Shown in pieces: positions 42,630 to 51,815 of a stretch of 64,000 bases of DNA. This DNA is from Halosimplex pelagicum. GTDB taxonomy: Archaea > Halobacteriota > Halobacteria > Halobacteriales > Haloarculaceae. The position numbers and the translations under genes were made by a program. The notes under the pieces are model-generated. The model worked only from the letters and a program-made list of their open reading frames with translations. It was not told where the DNA came from and searched no databases. The stretch's first letter is position 1. Each line of letters opens with the position of its first letter. The stretch spans positions 496,001 to 560,000 of the forward strand of contig NZ_CP058909.1 of assembly GCF_013415905.1 (NCBI RefSeq), written 5' to 3'.

Positions 42630-42769
42630 CACTCACCGATTGACTCCCGTCCGTGTTAACCATCCACGAGCGTTTTCTGACGCTGAAATCGCCGTCAGAC
42701 AAGTGACAGACCGACTACAAAAAACCGCTTCAGGGAACGATTTAGGTCGCTCCCGCCGATCGATCGGGT

Positions 42770-43669
42770 ATGAGCGGAGCCAGCGACGGGGCCGGCGAGG
42801 AGATCGATTCGGAGGTCGACCCGGCGGAGGCGTTCGGCGTCGTCGCCAACGAGACCCGTCTGGACATCCTCGAGGCGCTGTGGCGCGCCGACGACCGGCC
42901 CGTGAGCTTCTCGGCGCTGCACGACGACGTGGCGATGCGCGACAGCGCGCAGTTCAACTACCACCTCCAGCAGCTCACCGACCAGTTCGTCGCGAAAAGC
43001 GAGGCGGGCTACGACCTGCGCCACGCGGGCGCCCAGGTCGTCCGCGCGGTCCGCGCGGGTACGTTCACCCGCCAGCCCGACATCGACCCCTTCGCGGTCG
43101 AGGGCGCCTGCACCCGCTGTGGCGGCGGGCTCGAAGCGCGCTACGCCGACGAGCAGTTCCGGATAGAGTGTGTCGACTGCGGCAAGTCCCACGGCGAGTA
43201 CGAGTTCCCGCCCGGCGGGCTCGTCGACCGCACCGACGCGGAGATCGCTACCGCCTTCGACGAGCGGGTCCGCCACCTCCACTGCCTGGCCGCCGACGGC
43301 GTCTGCCCCGCCTGCGCCGGCCGCATCCACACCGAGATCGTCCGCGACGACGGGGAGTGCTGTCTCGACGTCGCCCTGCGCGCCGAGCACGTCTGCGAGC
43401 GCTGTCGCAACGAGCTCTGCTCGCCCGTCGGCCTCGTCCTGCTCGACGAGTCCGTCGTCTCGGCGTTCTACGAGGACCACGGCATCGACCTGTCGGACCG
43501 GCCCTACTGGACGCTCCCCTGGTGCGTCGACGACGAGTACACCACCGTCGACGCCGTCGACCCCTGGCGGGTCACCGTCGAGATCCCGCTGGCCGACGAC
43601 CGCCTGACGGTCACGCTGGACGGCGACCTCGACGTGGTCGACAGCGAATGTCTCTCCTGCGAGGGGTGA
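42770..43669 (+). CDS. ArsR-type winged-helix regulator with Cys-rich C-terminal domain
   Basis: A 299-residue putative transcription regulator. Residues about 18-95 form a winged helix (AFGVVANETRLDILEALWRA, then SFSALHDDVAMRDSAQFNYHLQQL as recognition helix). The C-terminal part has four CxxC-type knuckles (CTRC, CVDC, CPAC, CERC) and further single cysteines, so it probably binds two zinc ions, with a role as sensor or dimer platform. This architecture is common in haloarchaea. Target genes are unknown; divergent to the receiver gene by 140 bp. Confidence 0.85.
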   Translation: MSGASDGAGEEIDSEVDPAEAFGVVANETRLDILEALWRADDRPVSFSALHDDVAMRDSAQFNYHLQQLTDQFVAKSEAGYDLRHAGAQVVRAVRAGTFTRQPDIDPFAVEGACTRCGGGLEARYADEQFRIECVDCGKSHGEYEFPPGGLVDRTDAEIATAFDERVRHLHCLAADGVCPACAGRIHTEIVRDDGECCLDVALRAEHVCERCRNELCSPVGLVLLDESVVSAFYEDHGIDLSDRPYWTLPWCVDDEYTTVDAVDPWRVTVEIPLADDRLTVTLDGDLDVVDSECLSCEG

Positions 43670-43802
43670 GCACTCGGCCCGTCTCCGGCCCACCGTCACC
43701 TTTCGACCCGGTTCCCCGTCCCGTCGTCGGTCCACGGTCCTGCCACCGGGTCCACCGACCCGTTTCGACGCGGTCCCCGCCCCCGGGCGATGGAAAGGAT
43801 CC

Positions 43803-43852
43803 GTTACTCGCGGTAAGCCGGCGTTACTAGCGAGCCGACGTTACGCCGTAAC
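43803..43852 (+). promoter_or_regulatory. Cluster of GTTAC boxes upstream of the pilin-like operon
   Basis: Three gttac boxes at 43803, 43823 and 43840 lie within 50 bp; the last is part of the palindrome gttacg-c-cgtaac (43840-43852). They lie 40-90 nt before the first ATG (43891). The spacer 43670-43890 shows no gene. Confidence 0.4.
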
Positions 43853-43890
43853 AATCATACTGGTGGACATCAAACCCACGCGGTATTCGA

Positions 43891-44412
43891 ATGGTGGATC
43901 GCGAACAGAGACGGGCGGGGGAATCGCCGGGGGCGGGGTCGCGACTCGGGGCGGCCGACCGGGGGCAGACACTTCACGACTACACGGTCGGCATCAGTCT
44001 GTTCATCATCACCGTCAGCACCGTGCTCGTCGGGCTGTTCGGCTTCGTCGGGCCGCTGTCGACGGGCGTGGGGAGCGAGGAGGTCTCCCAGTCCGAACGG
44101 ATCTCGACGGCGCTGGTCCAGAACCTCTCGACCGGTCGCCAGCCCAACGAACTGCGGGCCGACCTGCTGGAGACGGCTCTCTCGCGCTCGGAAACCCAGT
44201 TGCGGACGCGATGGGGGCTCGAACGGTCGACGCAGTTCAACGTCACGTTCACGACGCTGAACGGGAGTCGGATCGTGACCGACGGCGGCGGGACGAAACT
44301 CGCGGCCGGGTCGAACTACGGGGGGAACGCGGCCGGCTCCACCGCCCGGATCGTACAGTTCGACGACGGGACCTGCCGACCGGCGTGTCGGCTCACCGTG
44401 AGGACGTGGTAA
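43891..44412 (+). CDS. Pilin-like surface protein 1
   Basis: A 173-residue protein, first of five overlapping or adjacent genes. A polar leader ends at Arg24-Gly25, followed by Gln26-Thr27 and a hydrophobic helix (ISLFIITVSTVLVGLFGFVG), the layout of class III (prepilin) signal peptides cleaved by PibD. The outside part is about 110 residues, with N-glycosylation sequons (NLS, NVT, NGS) and two Cys near the end (GTCRPACRL) that could form a disulfide. From memory it matches the haloarchaeal DUF7287 group (not checked). It is probably a minor pilin or pseudopilin. Confidence 0.72.
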   Translation: MVDREQRRAGESPGAGSRLGAADRGQTLHDYTVGISLFIITVSTVLVGLFGFVGPLSTGVGSEEVSQSERISTALVQNLSTGRQPNELRADLLETALSRSETQLRTRWGLERSTQFNVTFTTLNGSRIVTDGGGTKLAAGSNYGGNAAGSTARIVQFDDGTCRPACRLTVRTW

Positions 44413-44413
44413 C

Positions 44414-45043
44414 GTGTTCGACGATACGCGCGGACAGGCGTTCACGCTCGAAGGGCTGGTGGCGTCGCTCGTGTTGCTCGGCGCGCTGCTGTTCGCGCTC
44501 CAGGCGGTCGTCGTGACCCCGACCACCAGCGGCGACGTCGACCAGTCCAGTCAGGTCGACCTCCGGCAACAGGCCGACGACATCCTCCTGTTGAGCGCCC
44601 GCTCCGACGGCACGGACCTCTCGTCGCTCGTCCGCAACTGGTCCCAGAGCCAGCGGACGTTCGCCGGCGCCGTCAACCCCCGGATCGGGTACGGTCCGGA
44701 GCCGCTCCCCGGGAACGTCGGCGTCATGCTGAACCGGACGTTCACCCAGCGGTCGCACTTCTTCAACCTCGAGATCACCTATCGTCCCGGTGACCTCGGG
44801 AACGAGACCGAACCCATCCCGGTGGCGTACCGCGGCGAACCGTCCGACGACGCCGTCTCGGCGAGCTACACCGTCACCCTCTACGACAACCAGACGCTGA
44901 CCGCGCCCAACGTGTCGCGGAACGTCGAACTCTGGCAGTACGACACGAACGCCACGAACAGCGCGGACGGCTACTACCCGATCCCCAACGCCGTCGAGGG
45001 GCCGATCTACAACGTGGTGGAGGTGCGCATCGTCGTATGGTGA
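44414..45043 (+). CDS. Pilin-like surface protein 2
   Basis: A 209-residue protein starting GTG, one base after the previous stop. The prepilin-like site Arg6-Gly7-Gln8-Ala9 is followed after TLEG by the helix LVASLVLLGALLFALQAVVV; the Glu at the fifth position after the cleavage site (FTLEG) is the classical type IV pilin Glu5 used in pilus assembly. The exposed part has many NxS/T sequons (NRT, NQT, NVS, NAT). It is probably co-assembled with the neighbouring pilin-like proteins. Confidence 0.73.
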   Translation: MFDDTRGQAFTLEGLVASLVLLGALLFALQAVVVTPTTSGDVDQSSQVDLRQQADDILLLSARSDGTDLSSLVRNWSQSQRTFAGAVNPRIGYGPEPLPGNVGVMLNRTFTQRSHFFNLEITYRPGDLGNETEPIPVAYRGEPSDDAVSASYTVTLYDNQTLTAPNVSRNVELWQYDTNATNSADGYYPIPNAVEGPIYNVVEVRIVVW

Positions 45044-46008
45044 GCGAAGATACGCGCCGGCGGGCGCAGATGATACTGATCGGCGCCGTCACGTTCGCGG
45101 CCGTCATCATCGGACTGACCGTCATCATCAACAGCTACTTCGTGACCCAGAGCGGCGTCGTGTCGGACGTCTCCCCGCAGATCGACGAGGCCAACGAGTT
45201 CGAGTACGAATCGCGCAAGGGCGTCCGCTCGCTCGTCGTTCGGCTCAACCACCGCCACCGGAACCTCTCGGCGTCGGAACTCGCCACGGTCATCTCCCGC
45301 AACGCCACCGTCTACAGGGACCTGATAGCCGAGTCGTACGCGAGTTCACGCGGCGAGTACGTCACGATATCGTACGTCAACGACAGCTCCCAGTTCGGGT
45401 CGCGGGTCGTCCAGAGCGCCGACGACAACGTCACGTCGAACCCGCCCGCGAACCAGAGCGAGTGGGTGATCGGTCGCCCCTCCGAGACGAGCAACCTCGG
45501 GTGGTTCACGATGAACCTGAACGTCCAGGAGACGAGCGAGACGCCGATGTGGATCAACGTCACCAACGCGAGTTCCCACTGGGTCAACGTCTCGATGCAC
45601 AGGACGACCGCGGGGTCGGGGGAGAACCTCAGAGTCACCTCGAACGTCAGCAGCGCGGGGAACGCCTCGGCGCTCTGTGACCCCTCGCGCGACCGCGTGC
45701 TGCTCGACCTGGTCGACGGGTCCGCGTTCACCAGCGACTGCCGGTTCAACGCGACGACGGCCATCGCGCCGCCCTACCGGGTCTCGGTGTCCGGCGGCGA
45801 GAACGCGATCGGCAAGTACGAACTCGTCTACAACGAGACGGCCGATTCCGCGCACTACAGGAAGTGTAACGCATCTCCCTCGGTCGCGCGGACCCAGCCC
45901 TGCCGGACCTCGGCGGTCTGGGTGGCGAACGTGACGACGCAGTTCAGCGGGAGCGAGCTCACGTACGCGAACGAGTACAACATCACGGTGTACGAGGAGG
46001 CACGATGA
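45037..46008 (+). CDS. Pilin-like surface protein 3
   Basis: A 323-residue protein overlapping the previous gene by 7 bp. A short basic leader RRRAQM (Arg9-Ala10-Gln11) is followed by the helix ILIGAVTFAAVIIGLTVII, consistent with a prepilin-peptidase or plain anchor signal. The outside domain is beta-rich and has about a dozen NxS/T sequons and two late cysteine pairs (ALCDPSRD, TSDCRFN; YRKCNA, RTQPCRTS). Start and stop both overlap neighbours, so expression is tightly coupled. No known catalytic motif. Confidence 0.72.
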   Translation: MVSEDTRRRAQMILIGAVTFAAVIIGLTVIINSYFVTQSGVVSDVSPQIDEANEFEYESRKGVRSLVVRLNHRHRNLSASELATVISRNATVYRDLIAESYASSRGEYVTISYVNDSSQFGSRVVQSADDNVTSNPPANQSEWVIGRPSETSNLGWFTMNLNVQETSETPMWINVTNASSHWVNVSMHRTTAGSGENLRVTSNVSSAGNASALCDPSRDRVLLDLVDGSAFTSDCRFNATTAIAPPYRVSVSGGENAIGKYELVYNETADSAHYRKCNASPSVARTQPCRTSAVWVANVTTQFSGSELTYANEYNITVYEEAR

Positions 46009-48647
46009 CTCACGGATTCACCGATCGAGGCGTCTCGACACAGATCTCGCACGTGTTCGGTATCGCGATCACCACGCTCCTCATCGTCGTGCTGGTGAGC
46101 GGCGTCACCGGGTTCGTCCAGGACGAACGGGCGGCGATCGCCGACTCGCAGCTCGAGACGGTCGGGAACCAGCTCGCCTCGCAGGTCGAACGCGTCGACG
46201 AGCTCGGACGGCACGGCGGGAACGTCTCCGTCGAGACCTCGGTCGATTCGACCGTCATCGGGACCGACTACCGGGTGCGGATAGCCGACGGGGACGCGTG
46301 TCAGACCGGCACCTTCCACACCGATTCCTGTCTCGTCCTCGTCGGGACCGACATCGACGCGAGCGCGAAGGTCCCGCTGAACCTCTCGACCGACGTGGGG
46401 ATCGAGGCGGACGCCGGCGGTCGGTTCCGGCTCAGCGTCGTCGACTCCCCCGCGAGCACCGGGACGGTCCAGCCGCTCGTCGACCGCCAGCCCAGGATCG
46501 GGGTCGGCCGCTCGTTCGAGGTCGACCGCTTCGGGACGGTCGTCAGCCCGGTCAACCGCCCGCCGATCGCGAAGTTCACGTTCTCGCCCGGCATGCCCCG
46601 GAGCGGCAGCGCGGTACGCTTCGAGGCGGGCGAGTCGTTCGACGCCGACGGCGAGATCGTCGCCTACAAGTGGGACTTCGACTCCGACGGCACCTTCGAC
46701 GCCCTCGGACGGAACCTCTCGCGGTCGCTCGACCCCGGCCCCCACGAGGTGACGCTGCGGGTCGTCGACAACGAGGGCGGGACCACCAACGTCACGAAAC
46801 GTCTCAGGGTCTCCGGTCTGGCGTACGGCGGCGACCTGGACGACACGAACGACGGCGCGGACGACGGCGGCGAGAGCGCGCTCACGTTCACCGTCACGAA
46901 CGAGTACGCCCAGAGCGTCGCCCCGTCGATCGAGATCGTCGAGATCCTCGTCGATCCGAAAGACGACTCGCTGACCGAGCTGGAGAACGACTGCGGTGGC
47001 AGCGATTGTCTGTTCGGCGATCCGGACAACGACGAGGAGATCCTCGTCGACGACGGGGACGACGGGACCGTCGATTCGAGGACCGCGACGGACGACTACA
47101 TCCACGCCGGCGGCCAGATAATCGAGCTCGACGATCCCGTCCGGGTGTCGGACGGCGACAGCGCCAAGTTCTGGATCGGGCAGTTCGACGAGGGCGACCT
47201 GACCGACGCCTTCGATATCGGGGTCAGATACCGGGTCGACGGCCGGATGAACTCGACCGTGGTCACCGACGTCCCCGGGAGCCCCAACGTCGAGGACGTC
47301 CAGATCGAACACGAGGCCGACGACGACGTCAACCTCGTCGTCCTCGCGGACAAGCAGCTCGACACGGTCGAGTTCGATCTCGGCGGCGACCTGAGCGGGA
47401 CCGCGACGGGTATCGACAGCACGACCCCGGTCGGCGACCTACATCGCCACGAGCTGAACGTCGTCGGGTCGCTGTCCAGCGGGACCGTGAAGGCGAACCT
47501 CACCGTCGCCGAGACGGGCGGCATCCCCGCCTACGAGACGCGCGGGTCGAAGACGATAAACGAGTCGCTGGCGATCCTGAGCGGCGACTACGTCTGGCAG
47601 TCACCCGGCAACTGGGACGGGGCGACCGACTCCCAGGGCGTCGTCCACGCGTCGTTCGGCGCCCACCAGAGCGACCGGCTCACGCTGGGCTACCCCGCCG
47701 CCGACCAGTTCGGGTCGGGACTCGCGGGCTACTGGTCGCTGGACGGGACCGCCGACGACGCCTCGGCGTCGGGACTCTCGGGTTCGATGGTCGGCGGACC
47801 GGGGAGTGATCTGGGCGTCTTCGGGACGGGAAGCTACCAGTTCGATGGGAACGACGACTACGTCGACATCGGGGACGACCTCGGAGACGTCCATCGAGGC
47901 ACGTCGTCGCTCTCGGCGTGGGTCCAGACGACCGATACCGGGGACCCACAGACGTGGCAGTCGCCCGGCATCCTCGGCGTCGAAGAGAACGGGGGCACTG
48001 ACGACATCTTCTGGGGATGGATCGACCAGTTCGGCCAGATCGGCATTCAGGCGGGCGACAGCGCGGCCGCGATGAGTTCGACGGAGATCGACGACGGCCA
48101 GTGGCACCACGTCGCCATGACCTACGACGCGTCGTCCGGCCAGGCGCAGGTGTTCGTCGACGGCGACCTCGAGGACTCGGTGACGACCAGGCCGGGACCG
48201 ATAGGGACGGACTTCGGCAGTATCGGCCGCATCGAGGACACCGCCGGCTCCCCGGAGTACTTCGACGGGAGACTCGACGAAGTCCGGTCGTACGACCGGG
48301 TGCTTTCGGCGTCGGCGGTCGAGGAGCTCGCCGACCTGAACGGGACGCTGACGACGGGGTGGCAGTCCGGCACCCAGCCGCTCGGTCCGTCGAACGCGTC
48401 GCTCCAGTACGCGGCGGACATCCCCTCCGCGACGGCTATCAACGTCACCGTCGCGGCCGATTACGACGGCGACGACACTGCCGAGGAACGCAGCGACGTG
48501 ATCGAGCTCCGGGACGGACAGAACGCGGTCGACGTGACGGGCCTCTCGGGAACGGCGCGCGACTTCCGGATCGAGGTCGAACTCGAAACGGGATCGGTGG
48601 TCAAATCACCGACACTGAAGCGGATCGGTCTCAGGGAGGACACATGA
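46005..48647 (+). CDS. Large pilin-like adhesin with PKD and LamG domains
   Basis: An 880-residue protein, the largest of the operon. A prepilin-like site Arg8-Gly9-Val10-Ser11 precedes the helix FGIAITTLLIVVLVSGVTGFV. A globular pilin-type part follows. A PKD domain spans about residues 186-275 (PPIAKFTFSPG ... YKWDFDSDGTFDALG). After an acidic region (DDTNDGADDGGE) and more beta structure, a LamG/concanavalin-like jelly roll covers about 573-776 (GYWSLDGTADDASASG; WHHVAMTYDASSG; FDGRLDEVRSYDRVLS). Both domains are typical of adhesins and glycan binding. It overlaps the genes on either side by 4 bp. A binding role is inferred. Confidence 0.8.
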   Translation: MTHGFTDRGVSTQISHVFGIAITTLLIVVLVSGVTGFVQDERAAIADSQLETVGNQLASQVERVDELGRHGGNVSVETSVDSTVIGTDYRVRIADGDACQTGTFHTDSCLVLVGTDIDASAKVPLNLSTDVGIEADAGGRFRLSVVDSPASTGTVQPLVDRQPRIGVGRSFEVDRFGTVVSPVNRPPIAKFTFSPGMPRSGSAVRFEAGESFDADGEIVAYKWDFDSDGTFDALGRNLSRSLDPGPHEVTLRVVDNEGGTTNVTKRLRVSGLAYGGDLDDTNDGADDGGESALTFTVTNEYAQSVAPSIEIVEILVDPKDDSLTELENDCGGSDCLFGDPDNDEEILVDDGDDGTVDSRTATDDYIHAGGQIIELDDPVRVSDGDSAKFWIGQFDEGDLTDAFDIGVRYRVDGRMNSTVVTDVPGSPNVEDVQIEHEADDDVNLVVLADKQLDTVEFDLGGDLSGTATGIDSTTPVGDLHRHELNVVGSLSSGTVKANLTVAETGGIPAYETRGSKTINESLAILSGDYVWQSPGNWDGATDSQGVVHASFGAHQSDRLTLGYPAADQFGSGLAGYWSLDGTADDASASGLSGSMVGGPGSDLGVFGTGSYQFDGNDDYVDIGDDLGDVHRGTSSLSAWVQTTDTGDPQTWQSPGILGVEENGGTDDIFWGWIDQFGQIGIQAGDSAAAMSSTEIDDGQWHHVAMTYDASSGQAQVFVDGDLEDSVTTRPGPIGTDFGSIGRIEDTAGSPEYFDGRLDEVRSYDRVLSASAVEELADLNGTLTTGWQSGTQPLGPSNASLQYAADIPSATAINVTVAADYDGDDTAEERSDVIELRDGQNAVDVTGLSGTARDFRIEVELETGSVVKSPTLKRIGLREDT

Positions 48648-49393
48648 GACTGCACCGCGACGACCGCGGCGTCCGGAACCTGGTCGGATTCACGCTCACG
48701 TTCGCGATCATCGTCGTCGCCGTCGGGTTCGTGGCGACGACCGGGTATCAGCAACTCGGCGACCTGAGCCGGAACGAGCAGCTCGACAACGCGGAGTCGG
48801 CGATGGAACTGGTCGCCTCGGACGTTCGCCAGCTCGAGGGGAGTCAGGCCGTCGTGCGGACGAACGACCTGTCGCTGTCGGGCGGGTCGCTGACGGTGCT
48901 CGACGGGCCGACGATGCGCGTCAGGGCGGAGGACACCGACTTCGACGAGACGTTCGACATCGGTGGCCTCCAGTACGCCTACGGACGGTCGACGATCACC
49001 GTCGAGAACGGCGGCGTGTTCTGGACGAACGGCGAGGGGAACACGGCGACCGTCGACCGCCCGGCGCTCACCTGTACCGACGAGCACGCGATGGTGTCGG
49101 TCGTCCGCCTGACGGCGGCGTCGACCAACCAGACCGGCGCCGACTACGTCTCGGTCACCACCGAGCGGCAGTCGAGCGAGCTCCGGTTCCCGATGAACCG
49201 GACCGGCGAGGACAGCATGGCCGCCGCCGACGAACTGCGGGTGACGGTCGACTCGCCGCGGTCGGCGGCCTGGGGGCGATACTTCGAGGACGCGGGGAAC
49301 TGGACCGCCGGGGCCTCGGCCGACACCTATCGCTGTGACGGGATCGACGCCATGTACGTCCGCGAGACGGTCGTGTCGGTGTCGATCCGGTAG
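48644..49393 (+). CDS. Pilin-like surface protein 5
   Basis: A 249-residue protein, last of the operon, overlapping the adhesin gene by 4 bp (ATGA). Prepilin-like site Arg8-Gly9-Val10, then helix LVGFTLTFAIIVVAVGFVATTGY. The outer part is beta-rich, with two cysteines (PALTCTDE and TYRCDG) and a few sequons. From memory it is similar to the DUF7289 type (not checked). It ends convergently with the vWA-pilin gene, with 91 bp between the stops. Confidence 0.72.
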   Translation: MRLHRDDRGVRNLVGFTLTFAIIVVAVGFVATTGYQQLGDLSRNEQLDNAESAMELVASDVRQLEGSQAVVRTNDLSLSGGSLTVLDGPTMRVRAEDTDFDETFDIGGLQYAYGRSTITVENGGVFWTNGEGNTATVDRPALTCTDEHAMVSVVRLTAASTNQTGADYVSVTTERQSSELRFPMNRTGEDSMAAADELRVTVDSPRSAAWGRYFEDAGNWTAGASADTYRCDGIDAMYVRETVVSVSIR

Positions 49394-49484
49394 CCGGACG
49401 GAGCGCTCACGAGCGGATAGCCGGTCGCGGGCGCTCGATCCGATGGCTCGCGATAGAAGGGTCGATCCGGAACCGCGGTGGTTC

Positions 49485-51680
49485 TCAGCCGGCGACCCGA
49501 ACGTCGTTGACCCTGATGTTGACGATCCCTTCCGGTCTCGCCTCGGACTCCGCCAGCCCGATCTGATACAGCAGGACCAGGCGGTTCGTCGAGTTGGTCC
49601 CGTCGGGGTAGTCGAGGACGACCAGCGCCTGGTTGCTCTTCATGTGGGTGATGTTAGTGGTGGTGTTGAGCCGCACGTCCGACCGGGAGTCGATGGCGTC
49701 CCTGACCGACTCCTGCCACCAGGCGGGGTCGTCCCGCTCGAAGAACGAGGTCATGTTTTTGCCGTCGAGGAACACCGACGCGTTGCCGGCTCCGACGGCG
49801 TCGTCGCGCGTGGTCATGTTCGAACACCGGGTGACCTGGTAGGTCGAGCCGTTGTGCGACCGGGTGATCCCCGTCCCGCGCCACTCGGCGCAGTTGTACG
49901 TCGAGGCGTTGAACGAGACCGTCTCGTTGTCGGTGACCGCGAAGGCGTGACTGAACAGCGTCGGCGACGTCGGGTCGTTGATGTTGAGATAGCGCGTCCC
50001 GTCGGTGACGTTGACCGCGACTCGGTCGGTGTCGCCCGCGATCTGGGGCGCGTACGCCCCTCCGGCGCCGGTCTGGAGGCTCGTCGACGTGGGGAGCCGC
50101 GCGATCTGCTTGGTGCTGGAGACCCGACTCGCGATGTTCTCGAAGGCGTCGTTCAGCTCTTCGGCGTCTTCCGCGTAGTAGTACTGCCCGCCGGTGCTCT
50201 CGTTGATGTACCGGAGCAGCGACTCGTCCCTGCCGGGGCCGAAGCCGATAGTGTGGACGGTCGCGCCGATCTCGGCCGCCCGGTCCGCGTATATTTTCGT
50301 GGCAGGGTCGGGGTCTTCGTCGCTCCCGTCGATCTCCGCCTCACAGCCGCCGCAGTTGTTCTCACCGTCCGAGAGGAGGACGACGACGCGCTCTCTGGTC
50401 TGGTTGCTCTTCAGGTGGAGCAACTGGTTCGAATCGCGGAGCCCAGCCCAGACGTACGTGTAGCCGTCGGCGTCGATCCCGTCCACGGTGTCCGCGTCGA
50501 ACTCGGTGAAGTCCTCGGTGAGGTAGTTCTCGTGGGTGCGGTAGTACTGCGCCCGCCCCTCGGCGTCTTGCCTGAAGCCGATCAGCCCGACCCGGTCCCG
50601 CGAGCTGTTGAGGACGTCCGTGAAGTTCTGGGTGGCATCGATCGCGGCCTCGCGTTTCGTCTGACACCCCGTGGAGCAGCTCGGATCCGCGGGGTCGCCC
50701 ATCGACCCGGACTCGTCGAAGACGAACACCACGTCCAGCGGCGGCCCGGTGACGTTCTGGGCGTCCTCGATGCGTCGGATCTGGCCGATGTCGACCCGGT
50801 TCTTCGAGAGCGCCTCGACGTAGACGCTGTACTGGTTGCTGGTGTCTTTGGTGACGCGGACGGTGTTGCCGTCGATCTCGACGTCGTCCATGTACGGCGC
50901 CCCCGACATGTTGATGACGTGGTTGCGGCTATCGTCGACGCGCCGTGGGAGCATGCTCTGCGGCAGCGTGACCCGGACCGTCCGGTTCGAGTCGAACGTC
51001 TCGGGTTCGGTTCCGAGCTCTTCCTCCAGGTACTGGCCCCACGCCTCGTAGAAGTCGCTCCGGACCTCAACCGTGACGTTGTTCGGCCGGGCGCAGGTCC
51101 CCGTGATGACCTGCTGGGACCGCCGCACCGACTCGCGCTGGGAGGTCGTCGCGTTGTAGAACGCCCGGTTGTTGTCGTTGGCGACCTCGCCGGTCATGTT
51201 CGTCACCGCGATGTCGAGGCTCCCGTTGCGGAACTGGAAGTCCGGGGCCGTCTGCATCGCGCTCCCCTCGTCGCCGCCGACCCAGACGCCGCCCGCCTCG
51301 TAGGCGACGACCTCGTCGTCGGCGTTCTCGTATCGTATCGAACTCAGCGGGATGTTCGTAGCGCAGGTCGCGTTCTTGTTGACGGTGACGTTCAGGAACC
51401 CGTCGCGGACGAGTCGGGCCCTGTTCCGGTTCAGCTCACCGAGTGAGAATCGCTCCCGCGCCGAGTACTCCGAGTTGGTCAGCGTCGCGAGTTTCGAGTC
51501 CGCCCCTTCCATGACGACGCGCGCGCTCGTGTCCGACCGGTCCTGCTGGAGCGACTCGATGACCGTCGATCCGCCGTACAGGACCACCATCGCCCCCGTC
51601 AACACCAGCCCTATCAGTAGCACCATCCCGATGATGCCCGTCTGCCCCCTCGCGTCCGCGCTGTCCCGGTTCATTCCCAT
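49485..51680 (-). CDS. Pilin-like protein with von Willebrand A (vWA/MIDAS) domain
   Basis: A 731-residue surface protein. The N-terminus MGMNRDSADARGQT has a prepilin-like site (Arg11-Gly12-Gln13-Thr14) before the helix IIGMVLLIGLVLTGAMVVLY. After about 280 residues of sequon-rich beta structure comes a vWA domain with an intact MIDAS motif DESGS (about 322), a threonine-type loop, and LLSDGENN; a short insert CGGCEAEIDG interrupts it. The C-terminal 180 residues are another sequon-rich domain. vWA domains with MIDAS bind ligands through a metal ion, so this looks like a tip adhesin comparable in plan to PilY1. ATG 51680 is preferred; a TTG at 51689 is also in frame. Confidence 0.8.
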   Translation of the reverse strand: MGMNRDSADARGQTGIIGMVLLIGLVLTGAMVVLYGGSTVIESLQQDRSDTSARVVMEGADSKLATLTNSEYSARERFSLGELNRNRARLVRDGFLNVTVNKNATCATNIPLSSIRYENADDEVVAYEAGGVWVGGDEGSAMQTAPDFQFRNGSLDIAVTNMTGEVANDNNRAFYNATTSQRESVRRSQQVITGTCARPNNVTVEVRSDFYEAWGQYLEEELGTEPETFDSNRTVRVTLPQSMLPRRVDDSRNHVINMSGAPYMDDVEIDGNTVRVTKDTSNQYSVYVEALSKNRVDIGQIRRIEDAQNVTGPPLDVVFVFDESGSMGDPADPSCSTGCQTKREAAIDATQNFTDVLNSSRDRVGLIGFRQDAEGRAQYYRTHENYLTEDFTEFDADTVDGIDADGYTYVWAGLRDSNQLLHLKSNQTRERVVVLLSDGENNCGGCEAEIDGSDEDPDPATKIYADRAAEIGATVHTIGFGPGRDESLLRYINESTGGQYYYAEDAEELNDAFENIASRVSSTKQIARLPTSTSLQTGAGGAYAPQIAGDTDRVAVNVTDGTRYLNINDPTSPTLFSHAFAVTDNETVSFNASTYNCAEWRGTGITRSHNGSTYQVTRCSNMTTRDDAVGAGNASVFLDGKNMTSFFERDDPAWWQESVRDAIDSRSDVRLNTTTNITHMKSNQALVVLDYPDGTNSTNRLVLLYQIGLAESEARPEGIVNIRVNDVRVAG

Positions 51681-51815
51681 ATGACCCAAATCTTGTTTCC
51701 AGTTGCGGATGACCGATCAAAAGTGTATCGGTGAGGTGACTCGTCGCCGTCTGCGCCGCGGAGACGCCGAGATCGCGGTCGGCGTCCTTATGTCCGTTCG
51801 CGCCGACGCACGGCC

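Noticed and set aside
42159..42659. Plus-strand frame opposite the receiver gene
   Set aside because: The minus-strand receiver has all phosphorylation-site residues; the plus frame has none.
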